From NCBI GenBank assembly GCA_002171675.1, contig NHDX01000028.1, positions 1 through 7,824 on the forward strand: DNA of 7,824 nucleotides, given 5' to 3'. Shown here piece by piece: positions 1-6,382 of the stretch. A program made the position numbers and the translations under genes. The notes under the pieces are model-generated. The model made no database searches and was not told the DNA's origin. It saw nothing but the letters and a program-made list of their open reading frames with translations. Positions within the stretch are counted from its first letter, which is position 1, and the number at the start of each line of letters is the position of its first letter. The stretch is from Chloroflexi bacterium TMED70 (lineage in GTDB: Bacteria > Chloroflexota > Dehalococcoidia > Lucifugimonadales > Lucifugimonadaceae).

Positions 1-21
1 ATAAAGCTTTAAATATTTACT

Positions 22-453
22 ATGAATAAAGTAGTCAGCATATGGTCTTCAGGAGGAGTTATTATTCTTGAAGGGAAAGTAGCAGTTTGTTACAGAAAAA
101 AAGAAAATTTATTCTGTCTCCCAAAAGGTACCCCTGAAAATAATGAAAATATTGAACAAACAGCTATAAGAGAAGTTGCCGAAGAAACAGGAATAATTCC
201 AAAAATAGTTAATAAAATTGGAGAAATCCAGTATTCTATAAAACAAGAAACAAGTACAAAAAAATACAAAAAAGACATAGAATATAATAAAATAGTTTAT
301 TACTATTTGATGGAAAAAATAGGTGGTGACATAGAATATCATGATCATGAATTTGATTCAGTTTTATGGATGTCCCTCGATGAAGCCAAAGAAAAATTAA
401 CATATCAAAATGAACTCTCGATCGTGGAAAAAGCTTTTCATGCCAAAAATTAA
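22..453 (+). CDS. Nudix hydrolase (MutT-like), 143 aa
   Basis: Nudix enzymes hydrolyse a nucleoside diphosphate linked to another moiety, typically to clean up damaged nucleotides, diadenosine polyphosphates or sugar nucleotides in the cytoplasm. The 23-residue Nudix box is complete at residues 36-58: G36, E42, then REVAEETGI at 50-58, which matches GX5EX7REUXEEXGU including the metal-binding glutamates. An N-terminal strand (SSGGVIIL) and the LPKG segment just before the box are also typical. Length is normal for a single-domain member. The substrate cannot be read from the sequence; the LPKG lead-in and overall form recall the diadenosine-polyphosphate and general MutT-like groups, but this is inference. 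The ATG at 22 has no clear Shine-Dalgarno sequence, and only 21 upstream bases are in the window. The gene overlaps the following GNAT gene by 14 bases, so the two are probably co-transcribed. Confidence 0.93.
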   Translation: MNKVVSIWSSGGVIILEGKVAVCYRKKENLFCLPKGTPENNENIEQTAIREVAEETGIIPKIVNKIGEIQYSIKQETSTKKYKKDIEYNKIVYYYLMEKIGGDIEYHDHEFDSVLWMSLDEAKEKLTYQNELSIVEKAFHAKN

Positions 454-1036
454 CACAAAGGCAGCAAAACCAATTACCATTACAGGTGAAAAGACTGTCT
501 TAAGACCAAAACAAAAAAAAGATATTCAAAATGACTTTAAGTGGAGAACTGATATAGAGTTATCTGAATTAGACGCTACACTCCCAATAAATTTATCTTA
601 TGAACAATTTGAACGAATTTCAATAAATGACCTACATAAATCTTCCCCGTGGTCAGAAAAGTTTTCAATAGACAACCTTAATGAAGAACACATTGGTAAT
701 TGTATGTTTTATGACATAAATCGTTGGGAAAAATCATGTGAATTTGGGATTATGATAGGTAATAAAACTTTTTGGAACTCTGGTTACGGCACAGATGCAG
801 CAAAAAACTTACTTTTTTATATATTCAATTACACCGATATAAATGAAGTTTATTTACACACACTACTAAAAAATAATAGAGCTCAAAAATCATTCAGTAA
901 GGCAGGTTTTGAGAACCCTAAAGAAGTAAAAAAAGGCAAATACGAATTTATTAGAATGTCCACTTTAAAAGAAGAATGGATAAATAAATTTAATGATATT
1001 GAATTAAAAGCTACTCTTGAGGAGGAGCAGGATTAA
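440..1036 (+). CDS. GNAT-family N-acetyltransferase (RimJ/RimL-like), 198 aa from the preferred start
   Basis: This family transfers an acetyl group from acetyl-CoA to an amine, on protein N-termini, antibiotics or small metabolites; the acceptor is unknown here. Numbered from the ATG at 440, the N-terminal strand with VLRP and a RimJ/RimL-like lead (KDIQNDFKWRTD) comes first. The acetyl-CoA-binding motif A lies at about 101-122, with NSGYGTDA at 113-120 standing in for the Q/RxxGxG/A pyrophosphate loop. Motif B is NNRAQKSFSKAGF at 145-157, the usual asparagine followed by a helix and GF. The open frame extends back to an ATG at 410, but that would overlap the Nudix gene by 44 bases and add ten residues with no family similarity. 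The ATG at 440 follows a weak GGAAA-like site and starts just before the fold, so I prefer it. The 3' end overlaps the convergent SDR gene by 26 bases. Confidence 0.85.
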   Translation: MPKINTKAAKPITITGEKTVLRPKQKKDIQNDFKWRTDIELSELDATLPINLSYEQFERISINDLHKSSPWSEKFSIDNLNEEHIGNCMFYDINRWEKSCEFGIMIGNKTFWNSGYGTDAAKNLLFYIFNYTDINEVYLHTLLKNNRAQKSFSKAGFENPKEVKKGKYEFIRMSTLKEEWINKFNDIELKATLEEEQD

Positions 1037-2807
1037 TTAGCTCGGGTCCAAAGGTTTCTGGAACAGCATTTGCCAATTCTTCAACAGTCCATCTTCCGGC
1101 TTTTGTAATAGATCGCCTAGTTTCATATTTATTAAATAAACTGATTCTATTACCGACAGCGTGAACAATTTCTCCATTAATATGACCTGCTGAATCTGTA
1201 CATAACCAAGCTACAACAGGAGCGACATCTTCAGGATCATATATAAAATGGTCTTCTTCAGCAGGTTTAAACGATCCGCCTCTCATTGCTCTTGTAGAGT
1301 CAGGAATTGATTGAGTCATTCTTGTATTTGCCCCAGGAGATATAGCATTTGCAGTAACACCATATTTACCTAGCTCTTTTGCTACTACTCTAGTAAAACC
1401 TGCAATCCCATCTTTTGCAGCTCCATAATTTGATTGCCCACTATATCCAATCAAACCTGAAACACTGGAAAATGTAATTATTCTTCCAGATTTTTGTTCT
1501 CTAAATATTTTTGAAGCAGGAGCAACTACAGAAAAAGTTCCAGTAAGATGAACATCTATTACATCTTGCCATTCCTCTTTCGTCATATTGAAAATCATAC
1601 GATCTCTTAGGATTCCAGCAGGAGTTATTACTATATCTAATCTACCAAATTCATCAATGGCTTTATCAATAATTTCTTGACCACCAGCAACTGTAGCAAC
1701 TGAACTAGTAGATGCAACTGCCTTTCCTCCTAATTCTGATATTTCTTCAACAACACTTTGTGCAGGACCTGTATCATTTCCACTACCGTCAAGACTTGCA
1801 CCAACATCATTTACAACTATACTTGCACCAAGTTTAGATAATTCTAATGCAATACCTCTTCCTATACCTCTGCCTGAGCCTGTTATAACTGCAACTTTAC
1901 CATCTAAAGGTTTGTTAGATTCATTATTTTTTTCTCCAAATCCAAATACTAATCCTCTACCCTCAGAATCTAAATCCTCTTGCTTGAATCTTCCTTTACT
2001 CAATGGATTAAATAATGTTACCTTTCTTCTAAGTTCCATAAGATGGTCAATTGTTCCGCCAGAAACATGAAAAATTTGTGAATTTATAGGGGCTGAATAG
2101 TCACTTGCAAGATACGTTACAAATGGTGCGATATCTCGGGGATCTCTAGTTGCTTTATATGGATTATTTCGTAAAGTCTTAAATTCTTCAGGCACAGAAG
2201 CTGTCATTCTAGTATCAGCACTTGGGGCTATACTATTTGCAGTTACACCATATTTACCTAAATCTTTACCTACAACTTTTGTAAATCCAGCGATTCCAGA
2301 TTTAGCAGCACCATAATTTGATTGACCAGGATTTCCCAAAAGTCCAGATGTAGATGAAAAAGTTATTATCCTTCCAGATTTTTGAGCCCTAAATATTGGA
2401 GCAGCGTGCCTTACAACAGAGAATGTTCCTGTAAGATGAACATCAATAACATCATGCCACTCATCTTCTTTCATATTAAATATCATTCTATCTCTCAGGA
2501 TACCTGCAACAGTTACAACAATATCTAATCTTCCAAAAGTATCAATTGCGTCATTAACTATTTCTTCACCAGCCTCAAAAGAAGCAACGGATAATTTATT
2601 TGCCTTAGCTTCTCCACCAGCTTTTATTATTCCATCAACAACCTCATCAGCCAATGAAGCATTTTCAACATTTCCATCTAATGAAAGACCAGGGTCTACA
2701 ACTAAAATTTTCGCTCCATGAGCAGCTAAATCCTCCGCTACAGCTCTACCTATTCCCTGACCAGAACCGGTAACTATAGCAACTTTTCCAGATAAAATTT
2801 GTGACAT
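1011..2807 (-). CDS. Tandem fusion of two short-chain dehydrogenase domains, MFE-2/HSD17B4-like, 598 aa
   Basis: Two complete SDR domains sit in one chain, residues about 5-280 and 301-598, joined by a low-complexity linker (about 281-300). Each has the Rossmann glycine motif (TGSGQGIG 13-20; TGSGRGIG 309-316). Each has an acidic residue ending strand 2 (D38; D334), which points to NAD over NADP. Each has the full catalytic Ser-Tyr-Lys set (S152/Y165/K169; S448/Y461/K465). The segments VVNDVGASLDGSG and AGILRDRMIF resemble the (3R)-hydroxyacyl-CoA dehydrogenase domain of peroxisomal MFE-2. The proposed reaction is (3R)-hydroxyacyl thioester to 3-ketoacyl thioester or the reverse. Oddities: NNAG is TVAG (99-102) and TPAG (395-398), and copy 1 has PS where PG is usual (195-196). 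The fusion is about twice normal SDR length. A good Shine-Dalgarno precedes the ATG. As last gene after two hotdog dehydratase genes, it probably works on the same substrates. Steroid or other alcohol substrates remain possible. Confidence 0.9.
   Translation of the reverse strand: MSQILSGKVAIVTGSGQGIGRAVAEDLAAHGAKILVVDPGLSLDGNVENASLADEVVDGIIKAGGEAKANKLSVASFEAGEEIVNDAIDTFGRLDIVVTVAGILRDRMIFNMKEDEWHDVIDVHLTGTFSVVRHAAPIFRAQKSGRIITFSSTSGLLGNPGQSNYGAAKSGIAGFTKVVGKDLGKYGVTANSIAPSADTRMTASVPEEFKTLRNNPYKATRDPRDIAPFVTYLASDYSAPINSQIFHVSGGTIDHLMELRRKVTLFNPLSKGRFKQEDLDSEGRGLVFGFGEKNNESNKPLDGKVAVITGSGRGIGRGIALELSKLGASIVVNDVGASLDGSGNDTGPAQSVVEEISELGGKAVASTSSVATVAGGQEIIDKAIDEFGRLDIVITPAGILRDRMIFNMTKEEWQDVIDVHLTGTFSVVAPASKIFREQKSGRIITFSSVSGLIGYSGQSNYGAAKDGIAGFTRVVAKELGKYGVTANAISPGANTRMTQSIPDSTRAMRGGSFKPAEEDHFIYDPEDVAPVVAWLCTDSAGHINGEIVHAVGNRISLFNKYETRRSITKAGRWTVEELANAVPETFGPELINPAPPQE
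1302..1907 (-). repeat. Internal duplication, copy 2 (SDR residues 301-502)
   Basis: This is the second copy; its conserved core lies at bases 1347-1649 (residues 387-487). Beyond the gap-free region the similarity continues, with gaps, into a C-terminal tail: LFN...GRF..EDL in copy 1 and LFN...GRW..EEL in copy 2. The tail being present in both copies suggests that two full-length genes were fused, rather than one domain being duplicated in place. Copy 2 is closer to canonical MFE-2 dehydrogenases, keeping PG at 491-492 and the NDVG segment. Confidence 0.88.
2190..2795 (-). repeat. Internal duplication, copy 1 (SDR residues 5-206)
   Basis: This is the first copy of the coding duplication within the tandem SDR gene. 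It aligns without a gap to copy 2 at a constant offset of 296 residues (888 bases). By hand count 133 of 202 residues are identical. The central part (residues 91-191, bases 2235-2537) has 82 of 101 identical, and the N-terminal part (5-90) only 42 of 86. Silent sites differ at many codons, so the duplication is not recent. Confidence 0.88.
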
Positions 2808-2812
2808 TTATT

Positions 2813-2818
2813 TCCTCT
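2813..2818 (-). promoter_or_regulatory. Shine-Dalgarno site of the tandem SDR gene
   Basis: AGAGGA on the minus strand, five bases before the ATG at 2807. It fixes this start. It lies in the 24-base gap after the HadB-like gene, so the SDR gene has its own ribosome entry even if transcribed with its neighbours. Confidence 0.65.
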
Positions 2819-2831
2819 TTTCTAAACTTTT

Positions 2832-3269
2832 TTATTTTTTAAACGGTAATTCAACTTCTGCAAAACAAGGAGTAGTTATTTTACCTTCTGCATTTTCTAA
2901 ATTAACTTCTAATTCAATTATTCCAATTGAATTAATAATTTCTTTTTTTATTACTTTCCCACTTAGTTTCAAATTTTCATAAGGAAAATCAACCCCTCTG
3001 TAAGAAACATTAAATTTCTTTAAATTGCCTGCATTTCCTGCGAAGTCAACTAATAATTTTGCTAACCAAGCACTCTTTAATGCTCCATGAATGATAATAC
3101 CTTTATGCCCAGCTTTTTTAGCAACATCATAATCATAATGGAATTCATTAAAATCTAATGATGCTCCAGCGTACATAACTAATTGTTTTCTATCAATATT
3201 TTTGACAAAGGGTCCGATTGTTTGACCCACATTAATATCTTCATAATAATTTTGAGAGCTTAATTTCAT
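2832..3269 (-). CDS. HadB-like MaoC hotdog (R)-hydratase/dehydratase, catalytic subunit, 145 aa
   Basis: This is a single hotdog-fold MaoC domain, the size of mycobacterial HadB. Such proteins hydrate trans-2-enoyl thioesters to (3R)-hydroxyacyl thioesters or run the reverse dehydration, often as the catalytic half of a heterodimer. The hydratase 2 catalytic pattern D-x-N-x-x-H is present at D39, N41 and H44 within YAGASLDFNEFH. HGAL at 61-64 and the strand VSYRGVDFPYENL at 88-100 match the rest of the fold. Two usually conserved residues differ: L38 in place of the glycine before the catalytic aspartate, and E42 in place of the proline in NPxH. The core catalytic residues are kept, so activity is likely, perhaps with altered specificity. 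Only two bases separate it from the HadA-like gene upstream, and 24 from the SDR gene downstream. I infer a heterodimer with the HadA-like protein and sequential action with the SDR. Confidence 0.85.
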   Translation of the reverse strand: MKLSSQNYYEDINVGQTIGPFVKNIDRKQLVMYAGASLDFNEFHYDYDVAKKAGHKGIIIHGALKSAWLAKLLVDFAGNAGNLKKFNVSYRGVDFPYENLKLSGKVIKKEIINSIGIIELEVNLENAEGKITTPCFAEVELPFKK

Positions 3270-3271
3270 AA

Positions 3272-3748
3272 CTATCCTAAAAAAGTTTTTTCTCCCTTAC
3301 CATAAGTTATAGTTACAACTTCTTGGGTTGCAACTAATTCATTATTTTGATTTGTATAAGATATTAGCGTTACCTTAAATAACATATCTCCCATAGTTCC
3401 AGACTTTAAAAAAAGATCTTTTAGTTTCGAAACTACGGTTATTTTATCTCCAACAAATATATCTTTATGAAAATTATAAGATGAACCACCATCAACTAAA
3501 TTTGAAAAAGGTTCAGGGAATTTTTTTTCAAGTCTATTTGCTTTAAACAGTCGCACATAGGTAGGAGGAGCAATCAATCCTCCTTTTTTTTCTTTTGCAA
3601 AATTTTCATCTATGTAAATAGGGTTTTGATCTTCAATAGCATCTACAAATCTCTCTACAGAATGTCTCTCAACAAAATAAGATTTAGGCTCAGTTTCTAG
3701 CCCTATAAAATTTTTCATTTCATCTGTAATGATTGCCTTATTTGACAT
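3272..3748 (-). CDS. HadA-like FAS1-type dehydratase (MaoC N-terminal hotdog), likely partner subunit, 158 aa
   Basis: A single hotdog domain of the MaoC-dehydratase N-terminal type, the same length as mycobacterial HadA. These subunits usually pair with a catalytic HadB or HadC partner and shape the acyl-chain tunnel. Family marks in order are VERHSVERFVDAIEDQNPIYID (about 26-47), GGLIAPPTY (56-64) and GGSSYNFHKDIFVGDKI (87-103), with the hotdog strands continuing to VVTITYG near 150. Where a catalytic subunit has histidine in NPxH, this protein has tyrosine (NPIY, 42-45), which fits a non-catalytic role. Its ATG shares one base with the stop of the membrane-protein gene (TAATG), and it is followed after two bases by the HadB-like gene. 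ChsH1/ChsH2-type steroid side-chain hydratases have a similar two-subunit plan and are an alternative to a fatty-acyl role. Confidence 0.85.
   Translation of the reverse strand: MSNKAIITDEMKNFIGLETEPKSYFVERHSVERFVDAIEDQNPIYIDENFAKEKKGGLIAPPTYVRLFKANRLEKKFPEPFSNLVDGGSSYNFHKDIFVGDKITVVSKLKDLFLKSGTMGDMLFKVTLISYTNQNNELVATQEVVTITYGKGEKTFLG
3275..3280 (-). promoter_or_regulatory. Shine-Dalgarno-like site of the HadB-like gene, inside the HadA-like gene
   Basis: TTAGGA on the minus strand, five bases before the ATG at 3269. The AGG falls in the last sense codons of the HadA-like gene, and that gene's TAG stop (3272-3274) lies between this site and the start. This arrangement favours coupled translation at a near-equal subunit ratio, as expected for a heterodimer. 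Confidence 0.5.
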
Positions 3749-4134
3749 TATTTTTTCTTTCTTTTACTGAAAACAAATATAAAAGAAGTAACTGATGATG
3801 ACAATAGTAAAGCAGCGCTAAACAAATAAATAAAAGCATAATTACCTACTAAAGCAAACATACCAATTTGAAAATAAAATAGTAGAATTGCACCAATTAA
3901 TAAAGTTATGGGCAAATACACTTGTGAAACATTTTTTCTTCTACTTGAGTATAAACAAACCAATCCAATAAGAAATGGAACAAATAAAGGGAAAATCACA
4001 GTTGAAGAATGAATTTCTATAAGAGATTTACCTTCTTCAAAATTAACAAATAATAAGAAAATACCAGCTACAAAACTTCCTAAAATAGAAAGATAAATCA
4101 ATAATTTTATTCTACCTATTTCACTAGATTCCAT
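3748..4134 (-). CDS. Small four-helix integral membrane protein of unknown function, 128 aa
   Basis: I do not recognise a family. Four hydrophobic segments are clear at about residues 11-30, 44-62, 73-94 and 100-122. Charges follow the positive-inside rule for both termini in the cytoplasm: a basic loop between helices 2 and 3 (RRK at 65-67), a basic tail (KRKKK at 124-128), and an acidic loop between helices 1 and 2 (EEGK near 33-36). No cysteine motif, metal site or soluble domain is visible. The start overlaps the end of the helicase gene by 11 bases, and the stop shares a base with the start of the HadA-like gene, so it is translated from the same message. Its position would fit a membrane partner or lipid-related role for the hotdog/SDR module, but this is only positional. 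Frame integrity and tight packing support a real gene. Confidence 0.75.
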   Translation of the reverse strand: MESSEIGRIKLLIYLSILGSFVAGIFLLFVNFEEGKSLIEIHSSTVIFPLFVPFLIGLVCLYSSRRKNVSQVYLPITLLIGAILLFYFQIGMFALVGNYAFIYLFSAALLLSSSVTSFIFVFSKRKKK

Positions 4135-6376
4135 AATAATCCTCAGGTGAAGATTCTTCAGATGATTTAGTGATTTTTATAGGAGCTTTATTTTTCATAA
4201 TTTTTTTCATACCTGTAGGTTCTTCAAATTTCACTGTTAATTCAATATCCATAAAAAGTGGCTTGTATGAAATTAATATACCCTCACCAAATGTTTTATG
4301 TGATACTTTATCTCCTTTATTTATGTTTATTTCTGGTTGATCAATATTATCATCAAAGTCATCTTCAGTAATTATATTCTGCTTAATATAATTACTCTTC
4401 CAATGTGTTTTATTTTGAGAAAAATTTCTTCCAGAATTAGTTAATATTACATCTTTTGGAATCTCTTCAAGAAATCTCGATTTTATTGCATTGCCATAAA
4501 CACCTTGAAATCTTCTTCTACTTGATGCAGAAAGATAAAGCTCATTTTTTGCCCGTGTGATTCCGACATAACATAGTCTTCTTTCTTCTTCAATTTCATC
4601 TTCGGATTCAAGTGATCTAGAATGAGGTAGTAAGCCTTCTTCCATTCCAACTATAAAGACTTTTTCATACTCAAGTCCTTTTGCTTGATGAAGAGTGATT
4701 AGCGTTACTGCTTCAAATGATTCATTCATATTATCTAAGTTAGTATTTAAGGATGCTGTTTCTATAAATTCAATCAATGATTCCTTAGGATTTTTATCAA
4801 CATTAACTGAAAATTCTTCAGCAGAAGATTTCAATTCGTTTATATTTTCTAATCTTTCAGATCCATCTTCATCATTTCTTAAGTAATCATCATATGAAGT
4901 TAATGTAATTATTGAATTGATTAGCTCAAAAGGTTCCTGAATTTCAGTTTGTTTCAAAAGTTTGTTATATATTATTATGAAATCTTTTAAAGCTGTAGTG
5001 GCTCTTTTTGATAATAATGAAAAATCCTCGTTGTTTATATATTTTTTTAGATAATTAATAAAACTTAGATTTTCATCAATTTTAGAATTTCTTATGACCT
5101 GTAAGGTTTTATTTCCGATTCCTCTAGGAGGACAGTTAACAATCCTTTCAAAAGCATTATCATCGTTTGGATTAACTAGTAATTTACAGTAAGCAAGAAT
5201 ATCTTTGATTTCTTTTCTGTCATAGAATCTTACACCTCCAACTAATCTGTATTTCAATCCTAATGAATTTAAGGCTACTTCAAATACTCTACTTTGAGCA
5301 TTAACTCTATAAATAATTGCTATTTCATTAGACGATATCCCATTTTTAATTTGTTTAGAGATTTTCGATGCTACAGATAATGATTCTTCTTCTTCATCAT
5401 TATAAAAATTAAAGTTAATTAAACTTCCATTCTTTTTTTTAGTCCATAGTTTCCTTTTAAATCTATTAGAATTATTCGAAATTATTGAATCTGCAGCATC
5501 TAAAATTTGTTGCGTAGATCTATAACTTTCATCCAAATTCACAACTAAGCATTCTTTATATTGTTTTTGAAATTCTAATAAATTTGTGGGAACAGCATGC
5601 CTCCAAGAATAAATGGATTGATCTGGATCACCAACTACAGAAATAGATTTTTGTGAGTTAGTAAGTAAATTAGATATTTCAAATTGAAGAGGATTAGTAT
5701 CTTGAAATTCATCAATTATAACTTGTTTATACTTACTAGCCCATTTTTCTTTTATATCTTCATTTTCAACCAAAATCATTTTGGTTTTCATTAACAAATC
5801 GTCAAAATCACAAGCATTAGATTGATCAATAATTTCTTGATATCTCGAATATATTCTAGAAACTATCTCATCAAAATAAGATGAATTTTTATTTTTCAAA
5901 CTATTAGGTGAAAACCCTTTGTTTTTGGCCTTTGATATTTCAGCAGCAATTACTTTAGGATTTATTTTTCTTGGATTTAAGTCCAATTCATCAAAAATAT
6001 TTTTTATTATCCTGATTTGATCAGTGTCATCATAAATTGAAAAAGATTGATCTAACCCTGCAAAAAAACCTTCAATTCTCAAGAAATAGGATGAAAATCC
6101 GTGAAATGTCTTAACTAGTGGAGCCATATAATTTGGTAAAAATCTATTTGCCCTTGCCATCAATTCTTTTGCAGCTTTATTTGTAAAAGTAACAGCAAGT
6201 ATTTGGTTTGGATTGATTTGAAAATTATTAACTATCCATGGAATTCTATGAGCCATAACTCTAGTTTTTCCTGAACCTGGGCCAGCTATAACAAGAAGAG
6301 GCTTTAAGTCATGGGTGACAGCTTTACTTTGATTATCAGATAAACCCTCTAAGATTTTTTCATTTAGATCATCCAT
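4124..6376 (-). CDS. pcrA/uvrD: ATP-dependent 3'-5' DNA helicase of the UvrD/PcrA family, 750 aa
   Basis: Superfamily 1A helicase that unwinds DNA in nucleotide-excision and mismatch repair, strips proteins from DNA and restarts stalled forks. All motifs are present in order. Q motif: LSDNQ, Q16. Walker A: AGPGSGKT at 31-38. Ia: TFTNKAAKEL at 63-72. Ib: TFHGF at 90-94. II: DEFQDTN at 222-228. III: GDPDQSIYSWR at 249-259. IV: LDESYRSTQQIL at 281-292. V: VTLITLHQAKGLEYEKVF at 557-574. VI: EERRLCYVGITRAK at 597-610. A C-terminal Tudor-like segment (KGDKVSHKTFGEGILISYK, 687-705) matches the PcrA/UvrD element linked to RNA-polymerase binding. Length is normal. After WR in motif III the usual glycine is histidine. 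The gene starts six bases after the BioD-like gene ends; the gap is TTTAGG with no well-spaced Shine-Dalgarno, so coupling to the upstream gene is likely. Its end overlaps the membrane-protein gene. Confidence 0.96.
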   Translation of the reverse strand: MDDLNEKILEGLSDNQSKAVTHDLKPLLVIAGPGSGKTRVMAHRIPWIVNNFQINPNQILAVTFTNKAAKELMARANRFLPNYMAPLVKTFHGFSSYFLRIEGFFAGLDQSFSIYDDTDQIRIIKNIFDELDLNPRKINPKVIAAEISKAKNKGFSPNSLKNKNSSYFDEIVSRIYSRYQEIIDQSNACDFDDLLMKTKMILVENEDIKEKWASKYKQVIIDEFQDTNPLQFEISNLLTNSQKSISVVGDPDQSIYSWRHAVPTNLLEFQKQYKECLVVNLDESYRSTQQILDAADSIISNNSNRFKRKLWTKKKNGSLINFNFYNDEEEESLSVASKISKQIKNGISSNEIAIIYRVNAQSRVFEVALNSLGLKYRLVGGVRFYDRKEIKDILAYCKLLVNPNDDNAFERIVNCPPRGIGNKTLQVIRNSKIDENLSFINYLKKYINNEDFSLLSKRATTALKDFIIIYNKLLKQTEIQEPFELINSIITLTSYDDYLRNDEDGSERLENINELKSSAEEFSVNVDKNPKESLIEFIETASLNTNLDNMNESFEAVTLITLHQAKGLEYEKVFIVGMEEGLLPHSRSLESEDEIEEERRLCYVGITRAKNELYLSASSRRRFQGVYGNAIKSRFLEEIPKDVILTNSGRNFSQNKTHWKSNYIKQNIITEDDFDDNIDQPEININKGDKVSHKTFGEGILISYKPLFMDIELTVKFEEPTGMKKIMKNKAPIKITKSSEESSPEDYYGI

Positions 6377-6382
6377 CCTAAA

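Noticed and set aside
90..348. Minus-strand open frames inside the Nudix gene
   Set aside because: They are antisense to a gene with a perfect Nudix box, and their phenylalanine- and isoleucine-rich translations are what antisense reading of AT-rich coding DNA gives.
410..439. Upstream ATG of the GNAT frame as the true start
   Set aside because: It would add ten residues without family similarity and lengthen the overlap with the Nudix gene to 44 bases; the ATG at 440 has a weak ribosome site and gives an ordinary 14-base overlap.
1011..1036. GGAGGAGCAGG as a ribosome site for a further plus-strand gene
   Set aside because: No plausible plus-strand start or frame follows; the bases encode the EEEQD tail of the GNAT protein and the SDR C-terminus.
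1302..2795. Two adjacent SDR genes with a frameshift or missing stop, rather than a real fusion
   Set aside because: The frame is open through the linker with no stop or start-site remnant and no Shine-Dalgarno at the second domain, so the sequence as given is a single chain. An assembly collapse cannot be fully excluded, but silent differences between copies argue against it.
4695..4886. 63-codon plus-strand open frame within the helicase gene
   Set aside because: It is antisense to conserved helicase coding sequence, with no ribosome site or recognisable motif.
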